A stretch of 64,000 nt of DNA from positions 363,746 through 427,745 of the forward strand of contig JAFEDU010000004.1 in the NCBI GenBank assembly GCA_018241425.1, given 5' to 3'. Position 1 is the stretch's first letter, and every line of letters begins with the position of its first letter. Below the pieces are notes generated by a model. That model was not told the origin of the DNA. It did not search any database and saw only the letters and a list, made by a program, of their open reading frames with translations. The position numbers and the translations under genes are program-made. This DNA is from Pseudomonadota bacterium (lineage in GTDB: Bacteria > Pseudomonadota > Gammaproteobacteria > Steroidobacterales > Steroidobacteraceae). Positions 10,915-22,075 of this stretch are shown here, piece by piece.

Positions 10915-11379
10915 ATGCCCCTGCCGGCCACCGACATCGCCCACCTCATCCAGTCCTCCGTGGCCCCGGTGTTCCTGCTCACCGGCGTCGCGGCGATGCT
11001 GGGCGTGCTCACCAACCGACTGGCGCGCATCGTCGACCGCGCCCGCGCCCTGGAACTGCGCCTGGAGACCCATCCCGAGCGTGCCAAGCAGCTGCACGAG
11101 GACCTCATGGTCCTGGCGCGCCGCTCGCGCTACATCAACCTCGCGATCTCCCTGTGTGCGGTGGCCGCGGTCATGGTGGCGGCGGTCGTGGTGGCCCTGT
11201 TCGCCAATGCGTTCTTCGGGCTGGGACTCGCCGGCGTGATAGCGCTCCTGTTCGTGGGGTCGCTGCTGCTGCTCGCCGCGGCCTTCATCACCTTCTTCAT
11301 CGAGGTGCGGTACGCGACCGCGGCCCTGCGGATCGGGGCCCACCACGTCTCCGGGCGGCCGCCGGGCTCAGCCCCATAA
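10915..11379 (+). CDS. DUF2721-type membrane protein
   Basis: 154-residue inner-membrane protein with three predicted transmembrane helices: about residues 8-32, 78-103 and 105-130. A charged stretch ([16 protein letters not shown]) between helices 1 and 2 is characteristic of DUF2721 proteins, whose function is unknown. The start ATG at 10915 has AAGG five bases upstream; the frame is open further upstream, but that region contains the divergent operon's operator. It is transcribed divergently from the Rieske operon and could be affected by the same repressor. Confidence 0.8.
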   Translation: MPLPATDIAHLIQSSVAPVFLLTGVAAMLGVLTNRLARIVDRARALELRLETHPERAKQLHEDLMVLARRSRYINLAISLCAVAAVMVAAVVVALFANAFFGLGLAGVIALLFVGSLLLLAAAFITFFIEVRYATAALRIGAHHVSGRPPGSAP

Positions 11380-11527
11380 AATCAGGCGGTTCGGCCGGGG
11401 ATCTGCTACCCTGCGCAGCCTTTTTGGACACCCCCGACCCGGGGGCAGTGACGGCCGCCTCAAGGTCCGCCCCAAGGAAGCGAACGCGCTCCCCGCGTCG
11501 ACCGCACCAGCGCAGCCGCAAGCAACC

Positions 11528-13338
<1,811 letters not shown>

Positions 13339-13345
<7 letters not shown>

Positions 13346-13379
13346 GGGCCCCGCGCCGCGGCCGGCGGGCCCTCAGGCC
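13339..13379. terminator. bidirectional terminator between typA and folE
   Basis: A perfect 13-bp inverted repeat (GGCCTGAGGGCCC at 13339-13351, and its complement at 13367-13379) encloses a 15-nt loop. The typA stop lies in the left arm and the folE stop in the right arm, so one hairpin serves both convergent genes. There is no clear T-tract. Confidence 0.7.
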
Positions 13380-13972
13380 TTGCCGGTGCCGGGCATGTCG
13401 ATGAAGCGCAGGAACTCCGCGCGCGTGCGGGCATCGCTCCTGAACACCCCGGTCATGTGGCTCGTGACCATCGAGACGTTGCGCTTGTGCACCCCGCGCG
13501 TGGTCATGCACTGGTGCACCGCCGAGATCACCACTCCCACCCCGCGCGGGCGCAGCACGTCGGTGATGCAGTTGGCGATCTGCGCGGTGAGCTTCTCCTG
13601 CACCTGGAAGCGCCGCGCATAGCCGTCGACCACGCGCGCGAGCTTGGAGATCCCCACCACCTTCTCCGCCGGCAGGTAGCCCACGTGCACGCGCCCGATG
13701 ATGGGCGCCATGTGGTGCTCGCAGTGGGATTCGAAGGAGATGTCGCGCAGCACGATGAGCTCGTCGTAGCCCTCGACTTCCTCGAAGGTGCGCCTGAGGT
13801 AGGCCGCCGGGTCGACGGCGTAACCGGAGAACCAGTCCCGGTAGGCATCCACCACGCGCTTGGGGGTGTCCTTCAGCCCCTCACGCTCCGGGTTGTCGCC
13901 GGCCCAGCGCAGGAGCGTACGCACCGCCTCTTCGGCCGCGCGCCGGGAGACCCGGGATCGAGAACTCGCCAT
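13373..13972 (-). CDS. folE: GTP cyclohydrolase I
   Basis: 199-residue FolE type IA enzyme converting GTP to 7,8-dihydroneopterin triphosphate, the first step of folate and pterin synthesis. The zinc ligands are in SHCEHHMAP and [11 protein letters not shown]; the family motif [11 protein letters not shown] is intact. The start at 13972 is chosen because GAAAGG precedes it by 7-8 bases; an upstream in-frame start at 14014 lacks such a site. It is convergent with typA. Confidence 0.97.
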   Translation of the reverse strand: MASSRSRVSRRAAEEAVRTLLRWAGDNPEREGLKDTPKRVVDAYRDWFSGYAVDPAAYLRRTFEEVEGYDELIVLRDISFESHCEHHMAPIIGRVHVGYLPAEKVVGISKLARVVDGYARRFQVQEKLTAQIANCITDVLRPRGVGVVISAVHQCMTTRGVHKRNVSMVTSHMTGVFRSDARTRAEFLRFIDMPGTGKA

Positions 13973-14081
13973 CGGTCGCCTTTCGTCACCGCGCACCCTC
14001 GGGGCGCGCGGCATGGGGTCGGGCGGGCAGTTTAGCGTGGGAGTGGCACGATCCGCGCGCGGGCGCAGCCGGGGAGGCCCC

Positions 14082-15191
14082 TCAGGCCCAGTGCAGCATC
14101 CCCAGGTTCATGAGCAGGCTGCAACCGCCCACCAGGGTCGCGAGCACGAAGCCGGCGGCCAGCGGGCGCCAGCCGATCCGCCACATGTCGGTGAAGGACA
14201 CCGACAGCCCCACCGCCGTCATGCCGCAGGTGAGGAACAGGTCGGAGGCCGTATAGCCGGTGTGGACCACCGCCTGCCAGTCCGTGCCTGCGCCGAAGAG
14301 CGTGTCGCCGGCGGTGCGCAGCACGATGAAGGCGATGAACCCCAGCACGAAGAACGGCACCAGCGGCGCGCGCGGGCGCGGGGCGGCGCTCTCGGCACCC
14401 TCTTCCCGGCCCTCGTGGCGCTGCGTGAGCCACGCCGCCACCGGGATCAGCACCGCGATCGAGAGGTTGCGCAGCAGCTTCGCGACACTGGCCGCGGCCA
14501 GGGCGTCCGGGGCATGCGCCTGCTGGGAGTAGATGAGCGCCGCCCCGATCACCTGCGAGGTGTCGTGGATGGCGGTCCCGAGGAACACCCCGGCGTGCAC
14601 CGGGGAACTGGCGAAGAAGTGCCCGGCGACGTAGGGATACAGGAGCATCGCCACACAGCCGAACAGCACGACGCAGGTCACCGCGAAGGCAGTCTCGGCG
14701 CTCCTGGCGCGGATCACCGGCGACATCGCCACGACCGCGGTGCAGCCGCACACGGCGGTGCCGATCGCGAGCAGGTAGCCGAGCCGCCGCGGCACGGCGA
14801 GCGCGCGCGCCACGAGGAAGCCGCCGGCGAGGGCCACAGTGAGGCAGGTGAGTGCCACGGGCAACGCGGTGGCGGCGATCGCCGTGGCACCGCTGAGCGT
14901 CAGCCGCAGGCCCACGAGCGCGATGCCCACCCGCAGCAGCCGGTGCATGGCCCAGTTGAGGCCCGACTGCGCCCACGCCGGCACGCCGATGCTGTTGCGC
15001 CAGAGCATGCCAAGCAGCACCGCGCACATCACGGGACTCAAGGGGAACTTGGGCAGGCCCGCGGCGCCGTGGGCGAGGCCGTCGGCGATGGTGCGTGCAA
15101 TCAGCGCCAGGAGTGCAGCGATGAGGAGGCCGGGAACGGCCTGGCGCGCCCAGTTGACCCCGGGAACGATCGCCCGTTGCAGGGCGCGCAC
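14082..15191 (-). CDS. YeiH-type membrane protein (UPF0324, putative sulfate exporter family)
   Basis: 369-residue inner-membrane protein with about ten hydrophobic helices. Signature segments of the YeiH/UPF0324 family are visible: [18 protein letters not shown] near the N-terminus, [19 protein letters not shown] in the middle, and [24 protein letters not shown]. The family has been suggested to export sulfate or related anions; the transport activity here is untested. The GTG start lies 2 bp after the stop of the DUF6356-type gene, so they form a two-gene operon transcribed divergently from an Lrp-type regulator. In Enterobacteria yeiH is likewise next to a regulator gene. Confidence 0.88.
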   Translation of the reverse strand: MRALQRAIVPGVNWARQAVPGLLIAALLALIARTIADGLAHGAAGLPKFPLSPVMCAVLLGMLWRNSIGVPAWAQSGLNWAMHRLLRVGIALVGLRLTLSGATAIAATALPVALTCLTVALAGGFLVARALAVPRRLGYLLAIGTAVCGCTAVVAMSPVIRARSAETAFAVTCVVLFGCVAMLLYPYVAGHFFASSPVHAGVFLGTAIHDTSQVIGAALIYSQQAHAPDALAAASVAKLLRNLSIAVLIPVAAWLTQRHEGREEGAESAAPRPRAPLVPFFVLGFIAFIVLRTAGDTLFGAGTDWQAVVHTGYTASDLFLTCGMTAVGLSVSFTDMWRIGWRPLAAGFVLATLVGGCSLLMNLGMLHWA

Positions 15192-15193
15192 GG

Positions 15194-15442
15194 CTACAGC
15201 GGCAGCCGGGTATCGGGCAGGGCGGCCGGGACCCGGCGGCGCTTGAGGACCATGCGCTCGTTGAGCTCGGCGATGGCGCGGCTGCCGGTCCTGACGAACA
15301 GGAACGGCAGCAGGCCGTGCAGCAGGCAGGCAAAGCCCGCGAAGATCATGCGGGTGCCGAAGTAGCTGGCCATGCCGCAGTGCTCGAGGTAGGTCTCGCC
15401 GACGGAGGCCGGGTGGTCGGTGAAGGGGCGCAGGGCATTCAT
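15194..15442 (-). CDS. small DUF6356-type protein
   Basis: 82-residue protein with one or two hydrophobic helices (about residues 25-48: YFGTRMIFAGFACLLHGLLPFLFV). The N-terminus LRPFTDHPASVGETYLEHC matches the DUF6356 pattern and supports the ATG at 15442 over upstream in-frame ATGs at 15463 and 15517. The C-terminus is basic. The function is unknown. It is the first gene of the operon with the YeiH-type permease, and its promoter region is shared with the divergent Lrp-type gene. Confidence 0.75.
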   Translation of the reverse strand: MNALRPFTDHPASVGETYLEHCGMASYFGTRMIFAGFACLLHGLLPFLFVRTGSRAIAELNERMVLKRRRVPAALPDTRLPL

Positions 15443-15506
15443 AACCAAAAATACTAACCTCATAACCGGGCTACAGGGTTGCGAAAGACTGGCGTCGCCG
15501 GCAGTT

Positions 15507-15527
15507 ATGAGAAACAATGTTTCTTAT
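15507..15527. promoter_or_regulatory. palindromic operator between DUF6356 and Lrp-type genes
   Basis: Perfect arms AGAAAC and GTTTCT (15510-15524) are separated by AAT, and the symmetry extends to 21 bp with one mismatch. The site lies 28 bp upstream of the Lrp-type start and 65 bp from the divergent DUF6356 start. It is a plausible binding site for the adjacent regulator (inference). Confidence 0.6.
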
Positions 15528-15554
15528 CTAATAGACTTCGAGAAACGGTGTTCC

Positions 15555-16022
15555 ATGGACAAGCTGGATGCCAAAATCCTGGACCTCCTGCAGAAGAACG
15601 CAGACCTGACCGCGGCCGAGATCGCGGACAAGATCGGGCTCTCCAAGGCCCCCTGCTGGCGGCGGATCCAGAAGCTCCAGGAGGAAGGCGTCATCCGGGG
15701 CCGGGTGGCCCTTCTGGACGCGCGGGCCCTGAACGTGGGGACCACCGTGTTCGTGACCCTCAAGACCGGCAACCACAGCGAGGTCTGGTTCGAGCGCTTC
15801 GTCCGCGCGGTGCGCGACATCCCGGAGGTCACCGAGATCCACCGCATGAGCGGCGACGTCGACTACCTGATCCGCATCGTGGTGCCCGACATCGATGCCT
15901 ACGACGTCGTCTACAAGCGGCTCATCTCGGCGGTGGAATTCCAGGACGTGAGCGCGAGCTTCGTGCTCGAGACCATCAAGTCCACGACCGCCCTGCCCCT
16001 GTGCTACCTCAAGACCGAGTGA
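15555..16022 (+). CDS. Lrp/AsnC-family transcriptional regulator
   Basis: 155-residue regulator. The N-terminal helix-turn-helix is LTAAEIADKIGLSKAPCWRRIQKLQEEGVI (about residues 17-46). The RAM effector domain follows (MSGDVDYLIRIVVPDIDAYDVVYKRLI). Such proteins bind DNA as oligomers and sense amino acids. The start ATG at 15555 gives the canonical MDKLDAKILDLL N-terminus. It is divergent from the DUF6356-yeiH pair with a palindrome in between, suggesting control of that pair and of itself. Confidence 0.95.
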   Translation: MDKLDAKILDLLQKNADLTAAEIADKIGLSKAPCWRRIQKLQEEGVIRGRVALLDARALNVGTTVFVTLKTGNHSEVWFERFVRAVRDIPEVTEIHRMSGDVDYLIRIVVPDIDAYDVVYKRLISAVEFQDVSASFVLETIKSTTALPLCYLKTE

Positions 16023-16038
16023 GCCGCAGCCAGCGGGG

Positions 16039-17082
16039 CTAGTACGGGGCGGCGGCCTTCACGAAGTGCCGCGAGACATCGCCGGCGAGCTCGATGCGCT
16101 CCGGGTCGAACTTCATCACCGGCGCCCCGGGTTTCAGGTCGAAGCGCTTGAGGTCCGCCCAGACGAGGTTCGGGCTCGTGCTCAGCTCGAAGAAATAACG
16201 CTGCTGGGTGAGGTCGATCGCCGTGCGGTACTCGGTGTTGTAGATGCCGAAGTCCTTGTAGGGCGCGCCGAAGGGCACCGACACGTTGCGCGCGATCGCC
16301 AGCACGCCGGCGACGGCCTCCCGGTCGCTCCTGGGCTCCGGCAGCATCGCCAGGTAGTAGGTCGCGCGCGCGAAGCGGTCGCGCGGGTTCACGTTCCCGG
16401 GCAGCGGCATGTCGCTGCTCGGCTTGGAGAAATCGAGCTTCGCCAGCAGCGCGAGCTGCTCGTCGTAGGGCGGGTCGTTGGTCATCACGCGGAACTCGTG
16501 CCCGTGATGGACGACCAGCTTGCCGTGCAGGTGCTCCAGGATCGCCGAGTCCCCGCTCGCATCCTCGAGTGCCAGGTGCACGGTTGCCTTGTGCCCGCGC
16601 GCCTCGGCCGGCACCACCTGGACCCCCTCGAGCAGCTTCAGCGCCTCAGTGACGCTCGCCGCATTGTCGAGCGCGTACTGCAGCCACAGGCCGGCATTGA
16701 CGGCCGGGCGCGTGGGATCCCGGGGACCGAAGTCGGTGGAGGGCAGGAACAGCAGGTGCCCGGCGAGCCCGCGCTCGTTGAGGCCGTCGGCCGCACCGAT
16801 GCCGTACACGGTCACGACCATGCTGCCGTAGCGGGATTCCCACTGCGCCGGGTTTTCCTTGACGATCGTGGCAGGACCCAGCTTGCCGCCGTTGCGCTTC
16901 ATGCCGGCCGGCAGGACCACGAGCTTCGGCTCGGTCGACTCGGGCCAGTCCATGGTGCGCGAGGTCAGGACGCCGTGCTGGTTGGTATTCCACAGCACGC
17001 GCGTGCAACCCCACGCCGCCGGGATGACAAGGACCAGGAGGGCGGCGGCGATCAGGCCGCGCCCGGTAGTGCGCTGCGACAC
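16039..17082 (-). CDS. exported linear-amide C-N hydrolase (choloylglycine hydrolase/penicillin V acylase family)
   Basis: 347-residue Ntn hydrolase. A signal peptide (residues 1-25, ending in AAWG) is followed directly by Cys26, which would become the N-terminal nucleophile on cleavage. The family motif CTRVLWN and the downstream SRTMDW with catalytic Arg and Asp support activity. Relatives cleave bile-salt amides, penicillin V or N-acyl homoserine lactones; periplasmic Gram-negative members often prefer acyl homoserine lactones, so quorum quenching is possible but unproven. It is convergent with the Lrp-type gene. Confidence 0.9.
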   Translation of the reverse strand: MSQRTTGRGLIAAALLVLVIPAAWGCTRVLWNTNQHGVLTSRTMDWPESTEPKLVVLPAGMKRNGGKLGPATIVKENPAQWESRYGSMVVTVYGIGAADGLNERGLAGHLLFLPSTDFGPRDPTRPAVNAGLWLQYALDNAASVTEALKLLEGVQVVPAEARGHKATVHLALEDASGDSAILEHLHGKLVVHHGHEFRVMTNDPPYDEQLALLAKLDFSKPSSDMPLPGNVNPRDRFARATYYLAMLPEPRSDREAVAGVLAIARNVSVPFGAPYKDFGIYNTEYRTAIDLTQQRYFFELSTSPNLVWADLKRFDLKPGAPVMKFDPERIELAGDVSRHFVKAAAPY

Positions 17083-17171
17083 GGTGTCTTCCTTCCCTGG
17101 GAGTGGTTGGGTGTTTGGAAACTAGCTCCCGCCGGCGGCGGGGGTCAAGCGGGAAAACACCCGCGCGCCGC

Positions 17172-18716
17172 TCACTCGCTCGCTACCGCCGCCTGCATGA
17201 AATGAAACGGCGGCCGGGCGAACCAGATGATCGAGGTGACCCCCACGATGGCGACGGAGGCCATGAAGAACACGTCATTGGCCGCCATGACGAACGCCTG
17301 GTTGGTCATCGTGAAGTCGATGGCGCCGTATGCCTCGCCACGCCCGAGCCCGTGGTGGACGAGCATGTCGAAGACGCTGCTGCGCGGATCGTACGGGGTG
17401 ATGGCCTCGGCGAGGCGCGTGTGGTGCACGGCCTCGCGGCTCTGCCAGAAGCTCGTGAAGATGGAGGCACCGAAGCCCGAGGCCGTGAGGCGCATGAAGC
17501 TCGACACGCCGAGCGCGCTCGCGGAGCGGTGCGGGTCCAGGGTCGAGAGCATCACCGCGGTGAGCGGGGTGAACATGACCATGACCCCGACGCCCAGCAG
17601 TGCCTGCGGCTCGAGCAGGTTCCACAGTCCCCAGTCGGTGCTCGAGTGGGAGCGCCAGTACATGACGAGCGCGGTGACCAGGAACGAGGCCGTGATCAGC
17701 ACGCGCGGATCGACGCGGTGGTAGTTGCGGCCGACGAAGCGTGACCCCAGGATCGGCGCGATCCCCACCGGGGCCACCACCAGCCCCGCCCAGGTGGCCG
17801 TGTAGCCGAACTGGGTCTGCAGCACCAGCGGCAGGAGCACGCTCGAGCCGAAGAACGCCGCGTAGATGAGGCTGCCGCCCCCGGCACCGACGGCGAAGTT
17901 GCGGTCCCTGAAGAGCGACAGGTCGACGATCGGATAGGGGTGGTTGAGCTCCCACACCAGCCAGTAGCAGAACACGATGCTGGTGATGACCGTGAGCGTG
18001 ATGATGAGCGGGGAGTCGAACCAGTTCTCGTCCGACCCCAGGTCGAGCATCACCTGCAGCACCCCGACCCACACCGCCAGCAGCACCAGTCCCGTCCAGT
18101 CGATGGGCGGCTTGTGCAGCGAGCTCTCCATGCGGCGCAGCGACTCGGTGGTGAGCGCCACGGCCAGCACCCCCACCGGTCCGTTGATGAAGAAGATCCA
18201 CGGCCAGGAGGCGTTGTCGGAGATGTAGCCGCCGAGGATGGGGCCGACGATCGGCGCCACCACCGCGATGGTGGCCCAGAGCGCGAGGGCCTGGCCGCGC
18301 TTCTCGCGCGGGTAGATCGAGAGCATCAGGGCCTGCGACAACGGCATCAGGGGGCCGGCGACCGCGCCCTGCAGCACGCGCGCCGCGATCAGCATCGGCA
18401 TGTTCACCGACAGGCCGCACAGGATCGAGGCGAGCGTGAACAGCGTCGTCGCCAGGAGGAACAGCCGCACCTGGCCCAGGCGCTCCGAGAGCCGCCCGGT
18501 GAGCGGCATGGAAATCGCAGTCGAGACGGTGAACGAGGTGATCACCCAGGTGCCCTGGGTGGCACTGATGCCCATGCTGCCGGCGATGGTCGGCACCGAC
18601 ACGTTGGCGATGGTCGTGTCCAGCACCTGCATGAAGGTGGCGAGCGACACGCCAAACGTGGCGATCGCCAGCTGCGCTCCGTGCAGCGGCGCGAGCGGCT
18701 GCTTGGGAACGCTCAT
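17172..18716 (-). CDS. emrB: DHA2-family multidrug efflux permease, EmrB-type
   Basis: 514-residue inner-membrane MFS transporter with about 14 helices. The N-terminal motif LDTTIANVSVPTIAGSMG is diagnostic of DHA2/EmrB proteins, and a motif A-like GRLSERLGQVRLF follows. Using the proton gradient it would push drugs through the EmrA adaptor and an outer-membrane channel. Its ATG overlaps the emrA stop by 4 bp. It is the last gene of the marR-OMF-emrA-emrB operon. Confidence 0.95.
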   Translation of the reverse strand: MSVPKQPLAPLHGAQLAIATFGVSLATFMQVLDTTIANVSVPTIAGSMGISATQGTWVITSFTVSTAISMPLTGRLSERLGQVRLFLLATTLFTLASILCGLSVNMPMLIAARVLQGAVAGPLMPLSQALMLSIYPREKRGQALALWATIAVVAPIVGPILGGYISDNASWPWIFFINGPVGVLAVALTTESLRRMESSLHKPPIDWTGLVLLAVWVGVLQVMLDLGSDENWFDSPLIITLTVITSIVFCYWLVWELNHPYPIVDLSLFRDRNFAVGAGGGSLIYAAFFGSSVLLPLVLQTQFGYTATWAGLVVAPVGIAPILGSRFVGRNYHRVDPRVLITASFLVTALVMYWRSHSSTDWGLWNLLEPQALLGVGVMVMFTPLTAVMLSTLDPHRSASALGVSSFMRLTASGFGASIFTSFWQSREAVHHTRLAEAITPYDPRSSVFDMLVHHGLGRGEAYGAIDFTMTNQAFVMAANDVFFMASVAIVGVTSIIWFARPPFHFMQAAVASE

Positions 18717-19903
18717 CCGGCGGGCGCTGCGCCCTCGGGCGAGTTGTCGCGGATGATCTCGGCGATGCGGGCGCGGATCGCGCTCTTGTCGATCGCGTAG
18801 GCGTCGGTGGTCAGCACCGGCTCCTCGCGCACCGACTGCGCCAGCGCCTGGCCGCGGTCATCGGTCACCTTCACGTTCACGCGCGTGGACAGGCCGATGC
18901 GCAGCGGGTGCTCGCGCAGCTCATCGGGCCTGAGGGCGATGCGCACCGGGACGCGCTGCACCACCTTGATCCAGTTGCCGGTGGCGTTCTGGGCGGGCAG
19001 GAGCGCAAAGGCGGCTCCCGTCCCGAGGCCGATGCCCTGCACCGTTCCGTGGTACTCGACCTTGCCGCCGTAGAGGTCGGCGACCACCGAGACCGGCTGC
19101 CCGATGCGCATGCGCTTGAGCTGCACTTCCTTGAAGTTCGCCTCCACCCGCAGGCGCTCGAGCGGCACGATGGCCATGAGCACGGTGCCGGCGGCGATGT
19201 GGTCGCCGAGCTGCACGCCGCGCTTGGCAACGTAGCCGGAGACCGGGGCGCGCACGCTGGTGCGCTGCAGGTTGAGCCAGGCCTTCTCCACCTGGGTCGC
19301 GGCCGCCTGCACGTCCGGGTTGTCGGCGACGCCGGTGCGGCCGACGAGGGCAACGCTCGCAGCGAGGTTGTGGTCGGCCGCCGTCACCGCGTCCTGGGCC
19401 GCCTTGAGCTCATCACGTGCGTGCCCGAGTTCCTCCCCGGACACCGCGCCGCTCTCGGTGAGGTTCTTGCGCCGGTCGAAGTCGGCCTGCGCGCGGCCCA
19501 GGTCCGCACGGCGCTGGCTGGCAACGGCGCGCAGCTGGTCGCGGTTGGCGAACAGGGTGCGCGTCTGGCGCACGGTGCGCGCCAGCTGCTGCTCGGCGTC
19601 CTGCAGCGCGATCTGGTAGTCGGTCGGATCGAGCTTGATGAGCTCCTGGCCGGCCTTCACCAGGTCGGTCTCGTCCGCCCCGATGCTCACGACCGTGCCG
19701 CTCACCTGCGGCATCACGTTCACCATGTCGCCGGCGACGTAGGCGTCGTCGGTGTTCTGGTAGTTGCTCGCGTACAGCACCCACCAGGCGCCGACCGCGA
19801 TCGCCAGCACCACGAGCGCGATCGTGAGGATCCAGAGCCAGCGCTGGCGGCGCTGGCGCAGCGTCTGCGCGCTGGCGGGGGCATTCTCGACCTGGGCATC
19901 CAT
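18713..19903 (-). CDS. emrA: HlyD-family periplasmic adaptor, EmrA-type
   Basis: 396-residue membrane-fusion protein. A short cytoplasmic N-terminus precedes one transmembrane helix (about residues 22-47). Then come the lipoyl-like half motifs (VSGTVVSIGADETDLVKAG and VRAPVSGYVAKRGVQLGDHI) around a long coiled coil rich in Ala, Gln and Arg. It would link the EmrB permease to the outer-membrane factor encoded just upstream. Start ATG at 19903; 42 bp separate it from the end of the outer-membrane factor gene. Confidence 0.95.
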   Translation of the reverse strand: MDAQVENAPASAQTLRQRRQRWLWILTIALVVLAIAVGAWWVLYASNYQNTDDAYVAGDMVNVMPQVSGTVVSIGADETDLVKAGQELIKLDPTDYQIALQDAEQQLARTVRQTRTLFANRDQLRAVASQRRADLGRAQADFDRRKNLTESGAVSGEELGHARDELKAAQDAVTAADHNLAASVALVGRTGVADNPDVQAAATQVEKAWLNLQRTSVRAPVSGYVAKRGVQLGDHIAAGTVLMAIVPLERLRVEANFKEVQLKRMRIGQPVSVVADLYGGKVEYHGTVQGIGLGTGAAFALLPAQNATGNWIKVVQRVPVRIALRPDELREHPLRIGLSTRVNVKVTDDRGQALAQSVREEPVLTTDAYAIDKSAIRARIAEIIRDNSPEGAAPAG

Positions 19904-19945
19904 GGGCTGTTCCGGAAGTCCTTGTTTAGAAGGGGTGCACCGCGC

Positions 19946-21370
19946 TCAACCCGCCGGCGCCTGGTAGCCGCCGCCGAGGGCGCGCACCAGGTCCACGCTG
20001 AAGGTCAGCCGGCGCGCCTGCAGCTCGGCGCGCAGGGTCTGGGCGAGGAGCACCTGGTTCTCGCTCGAGAGCACGCTCAGGTAGTTGTCCAGGCCCGCGC
20101 GGTAGCGCTCGCTGGTGAGGTCGTAGGAGCGCTGCGCCGCATCCAGCGCCGTGGCCTCCTGTACCGACTCGCGCTCGAGCCCGCGCCAGTTGGTCACCAC
20201 GTCGGCGACGTCCTTCACGGCATCGAGCAGGGTCTGGTTGTACTGGCCGACCGAGGCATCGTACTGCGCCTGGCGGCCGTACAGCTGGCCGCTCAGCGCG
20301 CTGCGGTTGAATATCGGCAGGCTGAGGGCGGGGGTGATCCCGTAGGTGCGGTCGGAGGCCTGGAACACCTGCGACAGGCCGATCGCCTGGAACCCGGCGA
20401 AGGCGGTCAGGTTGACGTTGGGATAGAAGTCCGCCTCGGCCGCCTTGATGCCGTGGCGCGCGGCCTCGACGTTGGCGCGCGCGGCGGCCACGTCAGGGCG
20501 CCGCCCGAGGAGGTCGGCCGGCAGGCTCGAGGGCAGCGCGATGTCGGCCGGCGCGTGCAGCTGCGGGCGGGTGAGCGACTGGCCGCGGTCCGGGCCTGCG
20601 CCGGCAAGGTCGGCCAGCTGGTTGCGTGCCAGGTCGATGGCGGCCTCGACGTAGGCGAGCCCGGCACGGGTGAGCGCCACCGTGCCCTCGGACTGCTTCA
20701 CGCGCGCGGTCGTCTCGAGGCCGGCCGCCACGCGCTGCTGCGTGAGGTCGAGGATCGACTGCTGCTGCTTGAGGTTGTCGTTGGTGACGTCGAGCAGCGC
20801 GTAGTTGAGGTCGTACTGGATGTAGGCCTGAACGACCGCGACGGATATCGCGAGCCGCGCCGCCTCGCGGTCGGCCTGTGCCGCCAGCTCCCCGGAGCGC
20901 GCCGCCGCGATCAGCTGGCGGTTGCGGCCCCAGAAGTCGATCTCCCAGCTGAAGTCCAGGGCGGCGCGGCCCTCGGTCTGCCAGGAACCCCCGAGCGGTG
21001 CCGGGTACAGGTCATGCTCCGGGTAGCGCTGGCGCGAGACCTGCGCATCGAGGGCGCCCTGCGGCAGCAGCGCGCCGCGGGCCGCCACCGTCTGGGCCTG
21101 CGCGGCCCGCAGGCGCGACTGCGCGATCTCGAGGCTCGGGCTGCCGGCGAGGGCCTCTTCCACCAGCGCATCCAGCTGCGGGTCGCCGTAGGCGCGCCAC
21201 CAGTGATCCTGGGGCCACGCGGCCGGGTCGAGCTTCGCGTCCTTGAGGGTCTGCGTGCTGCTGAGGTCTTGCGCCTTGAGCTGCGGTGCGGCCTTCCAGC
21301 CGCCGCGGTCGACGCAGCCTGCCAGCACCGCGGCCAGCGCCGCGACCAGTAAGGTGATTCGGGGAGTCAT
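19946..21370 (-). CDS. outer-membrane efflux lipoprotein, NodT/OprM type
   Basis: 474-residue TolC-like channel subunit. The signal ends in VLAGC (Cys19), a lipobox, so the protein is acylated as in NodT/OprM. Two repeated helical domains follow, with typical LGRRPDVAAARANVEAARHGI and YRAGLDNYLSVLSSENQVL segments. As a trimer it forms the exit duct for the EmrAB pump. The ATG overlaps the marR stop by 4 bp, so it is translated together with its repressor. Three structural genes plus regulator form a complete tripartite system. Confidence 0.95.
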   Translation of the reverse strand: MTPRITLLVAALAAVLAGCVDRGGWKAAPQLKAQDLSSTQTLKDAKLDPAAWPQDHWWRAYGDPQLDALVEEALAGSPSLEIAQSRLRAAQAQTVAARGALLPQGALDAQVSRQRYPEHDLYPAPLGGSWQTEGRAALDFSWEIDFWGRNRQLIAAARSGELAAQADREAARLAISVAVVQAYIQYDLNYALLDVTNDNLKQQQSILDLTQQRVAAGLETTARVKQSEGTVALTRAGLAYVEAAIDLARNQLADLAGAGPDRGQSLTRPQLHAPADIALPSSLPADLLGRRPDVAAARANVEAARHGIKAAEADFYPNVNLTAFAGFQAIGLSQVFQASDRTYGITPALSLPIFNRSALSGQLYGRQAQYDASVGQYNQTLLDAVKDVADVVTNWRGLERESVQEATALDAAQRSYDLTSERYRAGLDNYLSVLSSENQVLLAQTLRAELQARRLTFSVDLVRALGGGYQAPAG

Positions 21371-21879
21371 GATTTTCCGCCTGTGACCGGGTTGCGATTG
21401 TCCCCCTGGGATCTGCCGTTATCGATCATCCGTCCGAGGTAGCTCTTCAGTGATTCGACCTCGGCGTCGCTGAAGCCGGCGAGATGCGCCTCGAGCACGC
21501 GGCCGGCGACCGCGGCCAGGCGCGCGAGCTGGGTCCGTCCGCTGGGCGCCAGCCGCAGCACGACCGTGCGCCGGTCCTCGCGCGAGCGCTCGCGCCGCAC
21601 CAGTCCCTTGAGCTCCAGCCGGTCGAGCAGGCGGGTCATGGAACTGGCGTCGAAGTGCATGAAGCGGCACAGGTCCGCCGCGGTGCGCGCCGAGCCGTCG
21701 CCGACGTGCTTGAGTACCGCGAACTGCATGCCCGACAGCCCGAACGGCTCCAGGCGGGCATCCAGCCCCGACAGCAGCGAGGCCCGCGCGCGCCCCATGA
21801 GGTAACCGACGCTCAGGCCCGTCTCGGGGGCCTGCGGCGCCCGAGGCAGCTCGGCTCGCAGGGATGTGCGGCGCGTCAT
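21367..21879 (-). CDS. MarR-family repressor of the efflux operon
   Basis: 170-residue winged-helix regulator. The recognition region is FMHFDASSMTRLLDRLELKGLVRRERSREDRRTVVLRL, with the Asp-Arg wing conserved in MarR/EmrR proteins. It is the first gene of a four-gene efflux operon and most likely represses it until a drug binds. A strong promoter lies 49-77 bp upstream, and the spacer and -10 are covered by GTTGC/GCAAC arms that could be its operator. The 4-bp overlap with the next gene indicates coupling. Confidence 0.93.
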   Translation of the reverse strand: MTRRTSLRAELPRAPQAPETGLSVGYLMGRARASLLSGLDARLEPFGLSGMQFAVLKHVGDGSARTAADLCRFMHFDASSMTRLLDRLELKGLVRRERSREDRRTVVLRLAPSGRTQLARLAAVAGRVLEAHLAGFSDAEVESLKSYLGRMIDNGRSQGDNRNPVTGGKS

Positions 21880-21927
21880 GGTCCTTCGGCTATGTACTTA
21901 TAGCTGCGGGTGAGATAACTGTTGCTG

Positions 21928-21956
21928 ATAATACTGCCTCGGCAACTAATTGTCCA
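21928..21956 (-). promoter_or_regulatory. sigma70 promoter of the marR-emr operon
   Basis: On the minus strand TGGACA (21956-21951) and TATTAT (21933-21928) are separated by exactly 17 bp; each hexamer matches consensus at 5 of 6 positions. Inverted arms GTTGC and GCAAC (21921-21946) bracket the -10 and part of the spacer, which suits repression by the MarR-type product. Confidence 0.75.
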
Positions 21957-22075
21957 GCCGCTCACCCCGCGGCATCCGCCGAGTGGGAGCCATCTCTCAG
22001 TCCGGCGCTCAGCCGGCGCCCGGACCGCGGCCGCCGGCTTAAGCTTCAAGTGCCTGATTGCACAAGGACGGTCCC

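Noticed and set aside
18908..21352. 814-codon plus-strand ORF across emrA and the outer-membrane factor
   Set aside because: Antisense shadow spanning two genes; no recognisable protein features.
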